A stretch of 64,000 nucleotides of DNA from Pontibacter lucknowensis (GTDB lineage Bacteria > Bacteroidota > Bacteroidia > Cytophagales > Hymenobacteraceae), in NCBI RefSeq assembly GCF_900156415.1, contig NZ_FTNM01000002.1, positions 124,001 to 188,000 on the forward strand, written 5' to 3'. Position numbers and translations under genes: made by a program. Shown here piece after piece: positions 8,486 to 18,700 of this stretch. Under the pieces are notes generated by a model. That model saw nothing but the letters and a program-made list of their open reading frames with translations, made no database searches and was not told the origin of the DNA. Within the stretch, counting starts at the first letter, position 1. The number at the start of each line of letters is the position of its first letter.

Positions 8486-8519
8486 AAAACCGCTCCCGCA
8501 TGGCCTGAGCGGTTTTTTT
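8486..8519 (+). terminator. Rho-independent terminator of the inositol lipid operon
   Basis: Perfect 10-bp stem: AAAACCGCTC at 8486-8495 pairs with GAGCGGTTTT at 8507-8516, with an 11-nt loop and a T run through 8519. It lies 65 bp after the HAD gene. Confidence 0.88.
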
Positions 8520-8611
8520 ATGCCTCCGGAAAGGGTAAAGAAAGTTATTGAAATGTAAGGGCAGGCCATAATAGCTCCTCCTCTGGAGGGCAAAATCATA
8601 ACAACCTTCAG

Positions 8612-8677
8612 TTTATCACATCTTTTCGGAGTTTCATCACTTTTAGTTGAAGTCCTGTTTGCTGTTTTCTAATCTTA
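8612..8677 (+). promoter_or_regulatory. Putative LytTR direct-repeat site and promoter for the ABC/M1-peptidase operon
   Basis: Two near-identical half-sites, TTTATCACA (8612-8620) and TTCATCACT (8633-8641), are spaced 21 bp start to start, the period expected for LytTR-domain proteins. GTTG at 8646-8649 and TAATCTTA at 8670-8677 fit a degenerate Bacteroidota -33/-7 pair (20-bp spacer). The distance from the second TCAC (8637) to the -7 box is 33 bp, exactly as in the promoter of the kinase/regulator pair at 13309-13370. Binding is inferred. Confidence 0.5.
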
Positions 8678-8743
8678 CTCCTGTTAAAGGCCTGGTAATC
8701 AGCTGGGCGGGTGCAACAGGAACAAGACTAGACAAAAGAAACG

Positions 8744-9655
8744 ATGGAATTAACGATCCGAAACATCTCCAAAACTTATCCGAATGGGGTGCAGGCCCTG
8801 CACAACGCCAGTCTGACAATTCCCGCAGGTATGTACGGATTGCTGGGACCGAATGGCGCCGGAAAATCCACATTGATGCGCATACTGGCCACCCTGCAGG
8901 AGCCGGACGAGGGACAGATCTTGCTCGGAGACATTGATGTGGTGCGTCAGAAAGCCAAAGTGCGCGAAACGCTGGGTTACCTGCCGCAGGAGTTTGGCGT
9001 GTACCGCAACGTGACGGCCGAGCAACTGCTCTCTCATTTTGCCATCCTGAAAGGAATCACGAGTCGTGCCGACCGCAGCGATCTGGTGCAGCAACTGCTG
9101 CGGCAAACCAACCTCTGGGAAGTGCGCAAACAGAAGCTGGGTGGCTACTCAGGTGGTATGCGGCAGCGCTTTGGTGTGGCAGTCGCCTTGCTCGGCAATC
9201 CGAAACTGCTGATAGTGGATGAACCTACCGCCGGCCTGGACCCTTCGGAGCGGGTAAGGTTTCTGAACCTCCTCTGCGAGCTGGGCGAGAACAGCATCGT
9301 GATTCTTTCAACGCACATTGTGGATGATGTATCTGAACTGTGCACGCACATGGCCATCATCAACAAGGGGGAAATACTCATGGAAGCAGAGCCGCTGCAG
9401 GCAACAAACGCTATGCAGGGGCAGGTATGGCGCAAGGTGATCCGGAAAGAGGAGTTCCCGGAAATAGAACGTGCGCATGTTGTGATCTCCACCAGGTTGC
9501 AGGCTGGGAAGTTTGTGGTGCGTGTCTGCAGCAGTAGTTTACCAGGCATAGGGTTTGAGCCTGTAGAAGCAACGCTGGAGGATGTTTATTTCAGTACCAT
9601 GGCCGGGCTTAGCGGCAAACGACTACTGCAAGCCGGAAAGGAGGTGGTGCTATGA
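8744..9655 (+). CDS. ABC transporter ATP-binding protein
   Basis: A 303-residue ATPase that powers the adjoining permease. Walker A is GPNGAGKST (residues 35-43), the signature is GGYSGGMRQR (~134-143), Walker B is LLIVDEPTAGLD (~156-167), and the H-loop lies in STHIVDD. The extra C-terminal ~80 residues match the CcmA/ABC-2 exporter type. It overlaps the permease/peptidase gene by 4 bp (ATGA), so the two are translationally coupled. Substrate is unknown. It is likely controlled by the LytTR regulator encoded downstream, through the direct repeats ahead of it. Confidence 0.93.
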   Translation: MELTIRNISKTYPNGVQALHNASLTIPAGMYGLLGPNGAGKSTLMRILATLQEPDEGQILLGDIDVVRQKAKVRETLGYLPQEFGVYRNVTAEQLLSHFAILKGITSRADRSDLVQQLLRQTNLWEVRKQKLGGYSGGMRQRFGVAVALLGNPKLLIVDEPTAGLDPSERVRFLNLLCELGENSIVILSTHIVDDVSELCTHMAIINKGEILMEAEPLQATNAMQGQVWRKVIRKEEFPEIERAHVVISTRLQAGKFVVRVCSSSLPGIGFEPVEATLEDVYFSTMAGLSGKRLLQAGKEVVL

Positions 9656-12600
9656 TGTTCTGGGCGATGTTCCGGTTTGAGCTGCGCTACCTGCTGCGCC
9701 GCATTTCCACCTGGATTTACTTCGGCATTTACCTGCTGCTGACCTTTGCGATGGTGCTGAGTTTTACCGACAATGTGTACAGCGGAGATTATTTCCTGAA
9801 TGCCCCGGTTGTGATCGCGGCTATTTCAGCCATTGCCAGTTTGCTGGCACTGCTGGTGATAGCAGCCGTGGCCGGCGAAGCTGCGACACACGACTTGCGG
9901 TCCAGAATAGATCCATTGCTGTATACTACGCCTGTCAGTAAGTTTGCCTACCTGGGTGGTAAACTGATGGGTGCTTTTGCTGTGATCGCCCTCGTTTTGC
10001 TGGCGCTGCCGCTGGGCCTGATGCTGGCGTTGGTGGTGCCAGGTATAGACAGGGCGCTTTTCGGTCCTTTCCAGTTTTCACCCTACCTGAGCTCCTTTCT
10101 GGTGATAGCACTTCCCGCTGCCTTTGTGTCTACGGTCATTTTGTTTTCGCTGGCCTTGCTGAGTCGCCATGCCATGCTGAGCTTTCTGGGAGGCGGACTG
10201 CTGTTTGTGGTGGCGCTGGTGAGCAAGGAGATGCTGGCAGACCACCTGGGGCTCTGGCAACTGGCCAGGCAGCTGGACTTTTCCGGCTTTACGATCGTGA
10301 GTGAGTTCCGGAAAACACAGACGCCCCTCCACATCAACACACAACTGGTGCCAATCGACGGCTGGCTGCTCTGGAACCGGGTACTCTGGCTGCTGATTGC
10401 ATTCGGCTTCATGGCCATCGCCTTCGGTCGCTTTCGATTTGCACACCACGCCATCTCAGGTTGGTGGAGCCGGATCATGAAGCGCAAAGCTGTGGAGGCG
10501 CCTATTGTAGATGCAGTTCCCATTGCCGTTCCAAAAGTTCAGAAAGAGTTCGGACTGAGCTCCAGACTGCATCAGATGGCTGCCATCGCTTTACAAACCT
10601 ACCGCGAGAACATGAAGAGCTGGGGCTGGATTGCTTTGTCAGGTATAGCGGGATTACTACTAATGCTATTGCCGGAGTGGCTGGAGGGGTCGCTCGGAGT
10701 GCCGACCCTTCCTACGACTGCCCGCATTACAGCCATTTACAACCTGTTCATGTTACGCTTGATCATAGTGGCAGTCATGGTCGTATACGCCGGTCAGCTC
10801 GTCTGGCGTGAGCGGGATGCCCGTATCAGTGATATAGCAGATGCTGCCCCCGTGCCCGACTGGGTTTTGCTGCTCAGTAAGCTGAGTAGTCTGATACTGA
10901 TGCTGCTTACGCTGCAAATTGTATTTCTGCTGGCAGGTATAGCCACGCAACTGTCGCAGGGGTATGAGGCGCTGGAGATCGGCCTATACCTGCGAATACT
11001 ATTCGGTCTGCAATTGGTTGACTATCTGTTGTTGGCGGTGCTGGCAATGGCCGTGCATGTGCTGGTGAATCATAAATACCTGGCGCACATCATCACGTTT
11101 GTCGTCTTTCTCTTCGGAGTATTCGCCTCAGAAATGGGTGTGGACAACAGGCTGTGGGTTTACGGTGCAGACCTAGGCTGGTCTTACTCCGAGATGCGTG
11201 GTTTCGGGTCGCAGTTGGCACCCTGGTTTTGGTTTAAGCTATACTGGGCCGCCTGGGCTGGGCTGCTTGCGTTGCTTACTTTCAGGTTTTGGGTGAGAGG
11301 CCGGGAAACAGGTATAGGGCAGCGAATGCGCCTTGCGGTGCTGCACCCGTCAAAACAAATGATACTGGTAGCCGCATGCGGCTTGCTGGCGGTTTTTTCG
11401 CTTGGTGCATTTGTGTTTTACCAGACAGATGTGTTGAGTGAGCAACTTTCAAAAAAGGAACTGATTGAGCGGCGTGCCACTTACGAGCACCTCTACGGAA
11501 AGTATAAGGACATACCTCAACCAACGCTGACAGCCACCAGCCTGCACGTAGAGTTATACCCGGATCTGGGGGAAGCGTGGGTGAGCGGAGTTTATACCCT
11601 TCAGAACAAAAGTGAGGTAACCATTGACAGCATCCACATAGCCACAGCCTTTGGCGTAGATACCAGGTATTTAGAGTTGAGTCGGGCAGCCAAAACTGTG
11701 CTCGAAGATCGGCCGCATCATCATTCCATTTTCATCCTCGAAGAGGCTATGCAACCCGGCGACTCGCTGGAGCTGAGCTTTGATCTGCAGTACAAGCCCA
11801 AAGGCTTTGCCGGGAAAGGGACAGACCATGCCGTGACAGCGAATGGTAGCTATTTTCTGAACCATGCCTGGCTGCCTGCCATCGGCTACCAGGCAAACCG
11901 GGAATTGAGCCTTGCACGTGACCGGCAGGCGCATCAGCTTCCTTCAAAGCCGGCTATTCAGCCACTACAGGAAGGAGAAGGACAGCGTCAGAACGCAGAT
12001 CAGGCACGTATCCGCTTTGAGGCGGTGGTCGGCACTTCTGCAGATCAGACAGCCGTCACAAGCGGGAGCCTGCAGTATACCTGGACAGAGAAGGGGAGAC
12101 GCTACTTTTACTACGTGGCTGACGTGCCCATACGCAACCTCTATACGTTTTACTCTGCTGCGTATGACCTGCGCGAAACCCAGTGGCAGGACGTGCTGAT
12201 CCAGGTGCTTTACCATCCCGCGCATGCCCATCAGGTAGATCGGCTGCTCAAAAGTGCGGAAGCGTCGCTGGAATACTATACCCGTCACTTTGGACCCTAC
12301 CCGCACCGTCAACTCCGGCTGGTGGAGTATCCCGGGGCAGGAAGCGGCGCATCGGCCTATCCGGGCACTATTGCCCTGACGGAAAAATTTTCGATGTTGA
12401 ACCCTGCCGAAGATTGGCGGGATATCGACCTTGTTTTTGCGGTAGGGACACATGAAATAGCGCACCAATGGTGGGCGCATCAGTTGGTACCGGCTGACAT
12501 GGAAGGAGCGGCACTGCTGACCGAGAGTCTCGCCTGGTATAGCGCCCTGGGGGTGGTCGAAGCCACTTATGGTGCCGGTCATCTGGAGAGATTACTTTGG

Positions 12601-13299
12601 GTGATGCGCCAGTCCTACCTCACACCCCGCTCCAAGGCCGATGTGCCGCTGCTGCAGTCCAATGATCCCTTCCTGAGTTACAGAAAAGGACCTTTTGCCA
12701 TGTATGCCATCAAAGAGTACCTGGGAGAAGAGCAGGTGAACCGGGCCTTGCGCAAGTTGCTGCAAAAGTTCGGTTCAGGAGAGCCCTCCTTGCCTACTTC
12801 CCTGCATCTGTACCGCGAACTGCAGGCAGTCACCCCGGATTCCTTGCAGTACCTGTTGGTCGACCTGTTCGAGCAAAACACTTACTGGAATCTGGAAGCA
12901 AAGCAGGCTGTAGCTGTTCCAACAGCAGACGGACAATGGCAAGTGACACTCGATGTACGGGCGCAGAAGTCGGTGGTGGATACCTTAGGCAGGGAAACGG
13001 CTATACCTGTACATGATCTGGTAGAAGTAGGGGTGTATGCTGCTGGTCAGGAAGGTCAGTTGGGAGAGCTGCTATACCTGGAGAAGCACAGGCTGCATGC
13101 AGCGGAACAGCAGATCCAGTTCACCGTTTCCGCCAAACCCGCCCAGGCAGGTATAGACCCGCGCAACCTGCTGATCGACCTGGAAATGATGGACAATGTC
13201 AGAAAGGTGACAATTCAGAAACCAGCTGCGCCTACAAAAGCCCTTTATGTACGGCAGTCAGCGCAACTGATCAATTTCATGCTGGATACCATGTTTTAG
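9652..13299 (+). CDS. ABC-2 type permease fused to an M1-family metallopeptidase
   Basis: A 1215-residue fusion. Residues ~1-260 and ~310-590 are two blocks of about six membrane helices each, matching duplicated ABC-2 permease units. After a last helix near 570-595, the rest is a soluble M1 aminopeptidase-like domain. The zinc motif HEIAHQWWAH begins at residue 934 and the third ligand is probably Glu958 in LTESLAW. An upstream GAGSGASAYPGTIAL segment stands where M1 enzymes have the GxMEN loop, but lacks a clear MEN, so exopeptidase activity is uncertain. The peptidase probably faces the periplasm. The pairing with a LytS/LytTR system recurs in Bacteroidota, but the biological substrate is not known to me. 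Confidence 0.88.
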   Translation: MMFWAMFRFELRYLLRRISTWIYFGIYLLLTFAMVLSFTDNVYSGDYFLNAPVVIAAISAIASLLALLVIAAVAGEAATHDLRSRIDPLLYTTPVSKFAYLGGKLMGAFAVIALVLLALPLGLMLALVVPGIDRALFGPFQFSPYLSSFLVIALPAAFVSTVILFSLALLSRHAMLSFLGGGLLFVVALVSKEMLADHLGLWQLARQLDFSGFTIVSEFRKTQTPLHINTQLVPIDGWLLWNRVLWLLIAFGFMAIAFGRFRFAHHAISGWWSRIMKRKAVEAPIVDAVPIAVPKVQKEFGLSSRLHQMAAIALQTYRENMKSWGWIALSGIAGLLLMLLPEWLEGSLGVPTLPTTARITAIYNLFMLRLIIVAVMVVYAGQLVWRERDARISDIADAAPVPDWVLLLSKLSSLILMLLTLQIVFLLAGIATQLSQGYEALEIGLYLRILFGLQLVDYLLLAVLAMAVHVLVNHKYLAHIITFVVFLFGVFASEMGVDNRLWVYGADLGWSYSEMRGFGSQLAPWFWFKLYWAAWAGLLALLTFRFWVRGRETGIGQRMRLAVLHPSKQMILVAACGLLAVFSLGAFVFYQTDVLSEQLSKKELIERRATYEHLYGKYKDIPQPTLTATSLHVELYPDLGEAWVSGVYTLQNKSEVTIDSIHIATAFGVDTRYLELSRAAKTVLEDRPHHHSIFILEEAMQPGDSLELSFDLQYKPKGFAGKGTDHAVTANGSYFLNHAWLPAIGYQANRELSLARDRQAHQLPSKPAIQPLQEGEGQRQNADQARIRFEAVVGTSADQTAVTSGSLQYTWTEKGRRYFYYVADVPIRNLYTFYSAAYDLRETQWQDVLIQVLYHPAHAHQVDRLLKSAEASLEYYTRHFGPYPHRQLRLVEYPGAGSGASAYPGTIALTEKFSMLNPAEDWRDIDLVFAVGTHEIAHQWWAHQLVPADMEGAALLTESLAWYSALGVVEATYGAGHLERLLWVMRQSYLTPRSKADVPLLQSNDPFLSYRKGPFAMYAIKEYLGEEQVNRALRKLLQKFGSGEPSLPTSLHLYRELQAVTPDSLQYLLVDLFEQNTYWNLEAKQAVAVPTADGQWQVTLDVRAQKSVVDTLGRETAIPVHDLVEVGVYAAGQEGQLGELLYLEKHRLHAAEQQIQFTVSAKPAQAGIDPRNLLIDLEMMDNVRKVTIQKPAAPTKALYVRQSAQLINFMLDTMF

Positions 13300-13304
13300 C
13301 GCCA

Positions 13305-13370
13305 TCCGTCACAAAATCAGCCGCATTCATCACATTTTTTGTTTATACTCAACGCTTTAATTTATCATTG
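13305..13370 (+). promoter_or_regulatory. Putative LytTR direct-repeat site and promoter for the kinase/regulator pair
   Basis: Half-sites CATCCGTCACA (13303-13313) and CATTCATCACA (13324-13334) repeat with a 21-bp period. TTTG at 13338-13341 and TATCATTG at 13363-13370 form a good Bacteroidota -33/-7 pair. The second TCAC (13330) is 33 bp from the -7 box, as at the ABC operon. This suggests autoregulation and co-regulation. Transcription would start almost at the first ATG (13375), so the message may have almost no leader, or translation may start at ATG 13384. Confidence 0.55.
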
Positions 13371-13374
13371 TTCT

Positions 13375-14892
13375 ATGAATGATATGACACTGGACAACCA
13401 CATCGCAAAGCCACTCCAGACGGCTAAAATAGAGTTCTGGGTTGCTACTGCAATTTTTGTTTTTTCGATCTTTTCGCTCTCTACTTCATACGAACCTAAC
13501 CAGTGGTTTTTTGAAAGGGCAGGGATCGAGTATCACTTCTACAAGCATTATTTCTGGCCACAGCTGATCCGCTATACCTTGCTGTACCTGGGATTTCTGT
13601 TCCTCAACTTCAGGATCATACCCAAGCTGATGCAAAAGGAGCATGTGCCGCTTTACTCCCTGCTGCTGCTCGGGCTATACCTGGCCTACTCCTTCGCGGC
13701 GGGCGTGCTTGACACCTATACCAAGAGCTACCTGTTGACCTGGGATGATGGCAGTGAGCAGTACTACGGCCTTATTTTTCAGGACAGCTTCCGCCATGCT
13801 TTGTTCCTGTTACTCCTGGTCGGCATCTATACCTTCATCAAGTACGCCGGGCTTTACCTGATTGCCAATGCTACGGCGATCTCAGCCAGGTACCGGATCA
13901 TCAACCGCGATACGCTGACAGCCTTTATCTTTTGGATGATCAGTGTGTTTTTACTGATGGTGTTTAATATAGAGTTTGAAGTCACCCTGACGCTGGCAGT
14001 CGTTTCACTGTGTGCCTTGCTGCTTTATTGTGGGGCTTACTATTATATCATCCCGAATGCGCTCAAGTCGACACGCCCTTTCAGGAAATACCTTTTCGTG
14101 TCGCTATTAGTAGTTGTACTGGCCTATTTGCCTGTTGCCTTTCTGATCCTAATGTTCATGCATGACGAAGACCATGCTTTCGGACTGAGCTTTTTCAACT
14201 CTTTGTTCCAACTGTTCGTAACGGCGCCTTTTGTCTGGTTTTTGTTCAAACGCCAGATGAAGGGGAAAGAGGAGGTGTTTGTGCTGAAGAAAGAACTGGG
14301 GACGACGAGTGCTAACCTGGACTTCCTTAGGTCGCAGATCAACCCGCACTTCTTATTCAATGCCCTGAACACGCTGTACGGCACCGCCTTGCAGGAGAAC
14401 AGCGAGCGTACCGCGCAAGGTATACAGATGCTGGGCGACATGATGCGTTTTATGCTGCACGAGAATCATCAGCAAAAAATCCTGCTCTCCCGCGAGATCG
14501 AGTACATGCGCAACTACATTGACCTGCAGCTGCTGCGTACCTCCAGTTCACCCAACATCTCCATCGAGACGAAGATAGAGGAGGTGCTGGGCGAAAAGTA
14601 CATCGCACCGATGTTGTTGATTCCTTTTATCGAAAATGCCTTTAAGCACGGTATCAGCCTGAAACACAAATCCTGGATCAGAATCACCTTGCATACGGAT
14701 AAGGATAAGCTTTACTTTGACGTATACAACAGCAAGCAAAAGAAGTCGGAGCAGGATCCGGAAAAAGACAAATCAGGTATTGGGCTGAAGAATGTGAAGC
14801 AGCGCCTCGAGCTTTTGTATTCGGAGAGACATGAACTGATTATCCGCGACACGCCGGAAGAGTTTTTTGTGCACCTTACCCTCCAATTGTAA
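13375..14892 (+). CDS. LytS-type sensor histidine kinase
   Basis: About 505 residues. Seven or so hydrophobic segments fill residues 15-300. The His_kinase domain follows, with SQINPHFLFNALNTLYG (Asn-Pro-His at ~323; this His is the phosphorylation site), and a HATPase domain has PMLLIPFIENAFKHGI (N box) and GIGLKNVKQRLELLY (G box). It should sense a membrane or envelope signal and phosphorylate the LytTR regulator encoded 37 bp downstream. The direct repeats ahead of it match those ahead of the ABC/M1-peptidase operon, which makes that operon its likely target. Confidence 0.9.
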   Translation: MNDMTLDNHIAKPLQTAKIEFWVATAIFVFSIFSLSTSYEPNQWFFERAGIEYHFYKHYFWPQLIRYTLLYLGFLFLNFRIIPKLMQKEHVPLYSLLLLGLYLAYSFAAGVLDTYTKSYLLTWDDGSEQYYGLIFQDSFRHALFLLLLVGIYTFIKYAGLYLIANATAISARYRIINRDTLTAFIFWMISVFLLMVFNIEFEVTLTLAVVSLCALLLYCGAYYYIIPNALKSTRPFRKYLFVSLLVVVLAYLPVAFLILMFMHDEDHAFGLSFFNSLFQLFVTAPFVWFLFKRQMKGKEEVFVLKKELGTTSANLDFLRSQINPHFLFNALNTLYGTALQENSERTAQGIQMLGDMMRFMLHENHQQKILLSREIEYMRNYIDLQLLRTSSSPNISIETKIEEVLGEKYIAPMLLIPFIENAFKHGISLKHKSWIRITLHTDKDKLYFDVYNSKQKKSEQDPEKDKSGIGLKNVKQRLELLYSERHELIIRDTPEEFFVHLTLQL

Positions 14893-14929
14893 GTATAGTT
14901 GATTTCAGAACAGGTATAGAGCAACAAGC

Positions 14930-15607
14930 ATGAAAGCAATAGCAATAGACGATGAACCAATGGCGCTGGAAGTGGTACGGGCACACGCTGCCAAAGTGCC
15001 TTATCTGGAACTGGTTGGTTGTTTTACAGATGCCTTTCAGGCGCTCGAGTTTCTGCAAAACGAACCGATCGACTTGCTGTTCCTGGACATTAAAATGCCG
15101 GATATCTCCGGACTGGAGTTTGTGACAAGTCTTCAGAAAAAGCCGATGGTGATCTTTACGACGGCTTACTCTGAACATGCCGTCACCAGCTTTGAGTTGG
15201 ATGCAGTGGACTACCTCCTGAAGCCTTTCTCGCTGCCCCGATTTATCAAGGCCTGCAACAAGGCACAGGAACTGTTGCAACTGCGCGGCACGACGGCCCC
15301 TGTGAAAGATTATCTGTTTCTCAAAACCGGTTACGAGCAGGTGAAGGTGCACTACGACGAGATCCTATACCTGGAGGCGGCCGGCAATTACGTGACTTTT
15401 GTGCTGGCGGACGGAAAGAAGCTGCTTTCGCGCATGACCATACAGGAGTTGAGTGAGCAGCTGCCTGCCGATAGTTTTGTGCGGGTGCACCGCTCTTATA
15501 TCGTTTCCAAAAAGCAGATCGATAAAATCGAGCGCCACCAGGTATGCATCAAAGGAAATGAAGTGCCGGTCGGGGCTTCCTATATGCAGCAGCTGCACAG
15601 TATCTGA
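14930..15607 (+). CDS. LytTR-family response regulator
   Basis: A 225-residue regulator. The receiver domain (1-~115) has IAIDDEP, the phospho-acceptor in LFLDIKMPD (Asp ~54), TTAYSEHA and the lysine in YLLKPFS. The LytTR DNA-binding domain (~130-225) has ILYLEAAGNYVTF and FVRVHRSYIVSKKQIDKIE. LytTR proteins bind two short direct repeats about 21-22 bp apart, which matches the repeats at 8612 and 13303. It pairs with the preceding kinase and is followed by a strong terminator. Confidence 0.93.
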   Translation: MKAIAIDDEPMALEVVRAHAAKVPYLELVGCFTDAFQALEFLQNEPIDLLFLDIKMPDISGLEFVTSLQKKPMVIFTTAYSEHAVTSFELDAVDYLLKPFSLPRFIKACNKAQELLQLRGTTAPVKDYLFLKTGYEQVKVHYDEILYLEAAGNYVTFVLADGKKLLSRMTIQELSEQLPADSFVRVHRSYIVSKKQIDKIERHQVCIKGNEVPVGASYMQQLHSI

Positions 15608-15643
15608 TGGCTCAATTTGCGTGATCTAATCGCAGGAATATGA

Positions 15644-15680
15644 AAAAGGCGCTCCGGTTAATTCCAGAGCGCCTTTTCTT
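15644..15680. terminator. Bidirectional terminator between the LytTR regulator and purL
   Basis: A perfect 11-bp stem, AAAAGGCGCTC (15644-15654) with GAGCGCCTTTT (15667-15677). T-rich flanks on both strands allow it to serve the two converging genes. Confidence 0.88.
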
Positions 15681-15701
15681 TTATCAGGTTATACCTATTG
15701 A

Positions 15702-18700
15702 CTAGTTACCGTTCGCTTCGAGCCACTTTCTGGCATTCACGAAGGCTTCCATCCAAGGCGACACTTCATCATGACGACCTTTCGGGTAGTGCGCCCACTG
15801 CCACTGCAGGAGCGAACGTTCGATGTGAGGCATCATCACCAGGTGGCGACCTGTTTCATCGCAGATCATGGCGGTGTTGTAGTCGGAGCCGTTCGGACAG
15901 GCCGGGTAGGTTTCGTACGCATACTTCGACACGATCTGGTACTTGTCCTCGGTATGCGGTAAGCTGAAGCGCCCTTCGCCATGCGATACCCAAACCCCCA
16001 GCGTGCTACCAGCCAGGCTCGAAAGCATCACCGATTTGTTTTCCTGGATGGTGAGGGAAGTGAAGATACTCTCGTGCTTCTGACTCACGTTATGCAGCAT
16101 TCTGGCCTTCTGATCGTGCCCCATCGTGATGAAGCCAAGCTCTACAAACAGCTGACAGCCGTTACATATACCTACAGATAAGGTGTCTTCGCGCTTAAAG
16201 AAGTTCTCGATGGCATTCTTCGCTTTCTCGTTGTACATGAAAGCACCGGCCCATCCTTTGGCCGATCCCAGCACGTCGGAGTTAGAGAAACCGCCCACAG
16301 CCCCGATGAAACGGATATCCTCCAGGGTTTCTCTACCGGAGATCAGGTCGGTCATGTGCACGTCCTTCACGTCGAAGCCGGCCAGGTACATGGCATTGGC
16401 CATTTCACGCTCCGAGTTACTTCCCTTCTCACGGATGATGGCTGCCTTGATTCTTGGCTTCGAGCTATCGATAACCGGTTTTTTGCCGTCAAATCCTGCC
16501 GGGAAGGTATAAGTCAGTTCGTGCTTTTTGTAGTTCTCGAAACGTTCTCTGGCGCTATGCGGGCCACTTTGCTTGATATCAAGCAGGTATGAGGTCTTGA
16601 ACCACGTATCACGCAGCTGGGCGATGTCGAAGGTATAGGCATCTGCACCGTTCTTCAGTTCCAATGTTGCGCTTGAAGTGCTTGTTCCTATTTTATGGAA
16701 CGGTACATTACTGGCATTCAGAGTTTCCTCAACGTCTGCCGAAGCCTGGAATACCAGGCCGATATTCTCAGCAAACAGCACTTTGATGCTATCGGCTTCG
16801 CCAAGCGAGGTCAGATCAATGGAAGCACCCAGGTTATTATCTGCAAAGCACATCTCCAGCAGGGTGGTGATCAGACCGCCGCTGCCGATGTCATGACCTG
16901 CGGCAATCTTGCCATCTTTGATCAGCTGCTGCAGCGTGTTGAAGGCTTTGCCGAACAGCTCCGCATCCGTAATGTCTGGTGCTTCGTTGCCAATCTTGTT
17001 GACGATCTGCGCGAAAGAAGAACCGCCGAGCTTGAAGGCATCATTGGACAGGTTGATGTAGTAGATGTTGCCGCCGTCACGCTGCAACACCGGCTCTACC
17101 ACCTGGCGCACGTTGCTGCAATTTCCTGCGGCGGAGATGATCACCGTACCTGGCGCAATTACGTCCTCGTCCTTGTACTTCTGCTTCATTGAAAGCGAGT
17201 CCTTACCGGTCGGAATGTTGATGCCCAGGGCAATCGCGAATTCAGAGCAGGCTTCCACGGCTTTGTACAGACGGGCGTCTTCTCCTTCGTTTTTCGAAGC
17301 CCACATCCAGTTGGCAGAAAGCGAAACGCTCTGCAGACCGTCCTTCAGCGGCGCCCACACGATGTTAGACAGCGACTCGGCAATGGCATTGCGGCTACCA
17401 GCTGCCGGATCGATCAGAGCCGAGATAGGGGAGTGACCGATGGAGGTGGCTATGCCTTCTTTGCCCTGGAAATCCAGCGCCATCACGCCGCAGTTGTTCA
17501 GTGGCAACTGTAGCGGACCAGTGCACTGCTGCTTCGCGACACGTCCGCCTACGCAGCGGTCAACTTTATTGGTAAGCCAGTCTTTGCAGGCTACTGCCTC
17601 TAACTGCAACACCTGCTCCAGGTAGGTATAGAGCTGGTCTTTGTCGTAGGTTACGGGCTGGTATTCACGGGCAACGGTCTGGTCGTTCATTACCACTTTC
17701 GGCGAACTGCCGAACATGTCGCTCAGCTCCAGGTCCATTGGTTTCTGGCCGGTAGAAGCTGACTCAAAAGTAAAGCGGTGATCACCTGTCACGTCGCCTA
17801 CGGTATACATCGGAGCACGTTCACGCTCTGCTATTTTCTGAAGCGTCTCAATATCCTGCTCACCAATCACGAGGCCCATACGCTCCTGCGACTCGTTGCC
17901 GATGATCTCTTTAGCTGAAAGGGTAGGGTCTCCAACCGGCAGTTTATCTAAATCTATTTTACCACCAGTTTCTTCCACCAGTTCAGAGAGGCAGTTCAGG
18001 TGGCCGCCGGCACCGTGGTCGTGGATCGAAACGATCGGGTTGTGCTCGCTTTCCACCATACCACGGATGGCATTGGCAGCACGTTTCTGCATTTCCGGGT
18101 TAGAGCGCTGGATGGCGTTCAGTTCTATGCCTGTGCCGTGCTCACCGGTGTCGGCAGAGGAAACGGCAGCGCCGCCCATGCCGATGCGGTAGTTTTCACC
18201 GCCCAGGATCACAATCTTGTCGCCTGCTTTCGGGTGACCTTTCTGCGCCTGGCTTGCTTTGCCGTAGCCAACGCCACCTGCCAGCATGATCACTTTATCG
18301 TAACCCAGTTTACGAGGAGCTTCGATTGCATCTGCTATCTCGTCGTGCTCGAAGGTCAGAACAGAACCCGTAATCAACGGCTGACCGAATTTGTTACCAA
18401 AGTCCGTCGCACCGTTCGAGGCCTTGATCAGGATATCCATTGGTGTCTGGTATAGCCACTGGCGTTCCTGCGTGGCTTGCTCCCACGGACGGTCTTTTTC
18501 AAGGCGCGACAAGGCAGTCATGTATACCGCTGTACCTGCCAGCGGAAGGGCGCCCTGACCACCAGCCAGACGGTCGCGTATCTCGCCACCTGAACCGGTA
18601 GCGGCACCGTTGAATGGCTCTACCGTCGTCGGGAAGTTGTGTGTTTCTGCTTTGATCGAGATAACCGATTCAAAATCGCTTACCTGGTAGAAATCCGGCA

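Larger units (their letters stand above)
8421..8743. other. Intergenic region holding a terminator, a direct-repeat operator and a promoter
   Basis: This 323-bp spacer has no gene. It holds the terminator at 8486-8519, the paired TCAC direct repeats at 8612-8645, and a probable -33/-7 promoter (8646-8677) for the ABC/M1-peptidase operon. A leader of roughly 60 nt would remain before ATG 8744. Confidence 0.6.

Noticed and set aside
8643-8937. Open frames overlapping the direct repeats and the ABC ATPase start
   Set aside because: They are shadows of the ATPase gene or of the promoter region and carry no recognisable motif.
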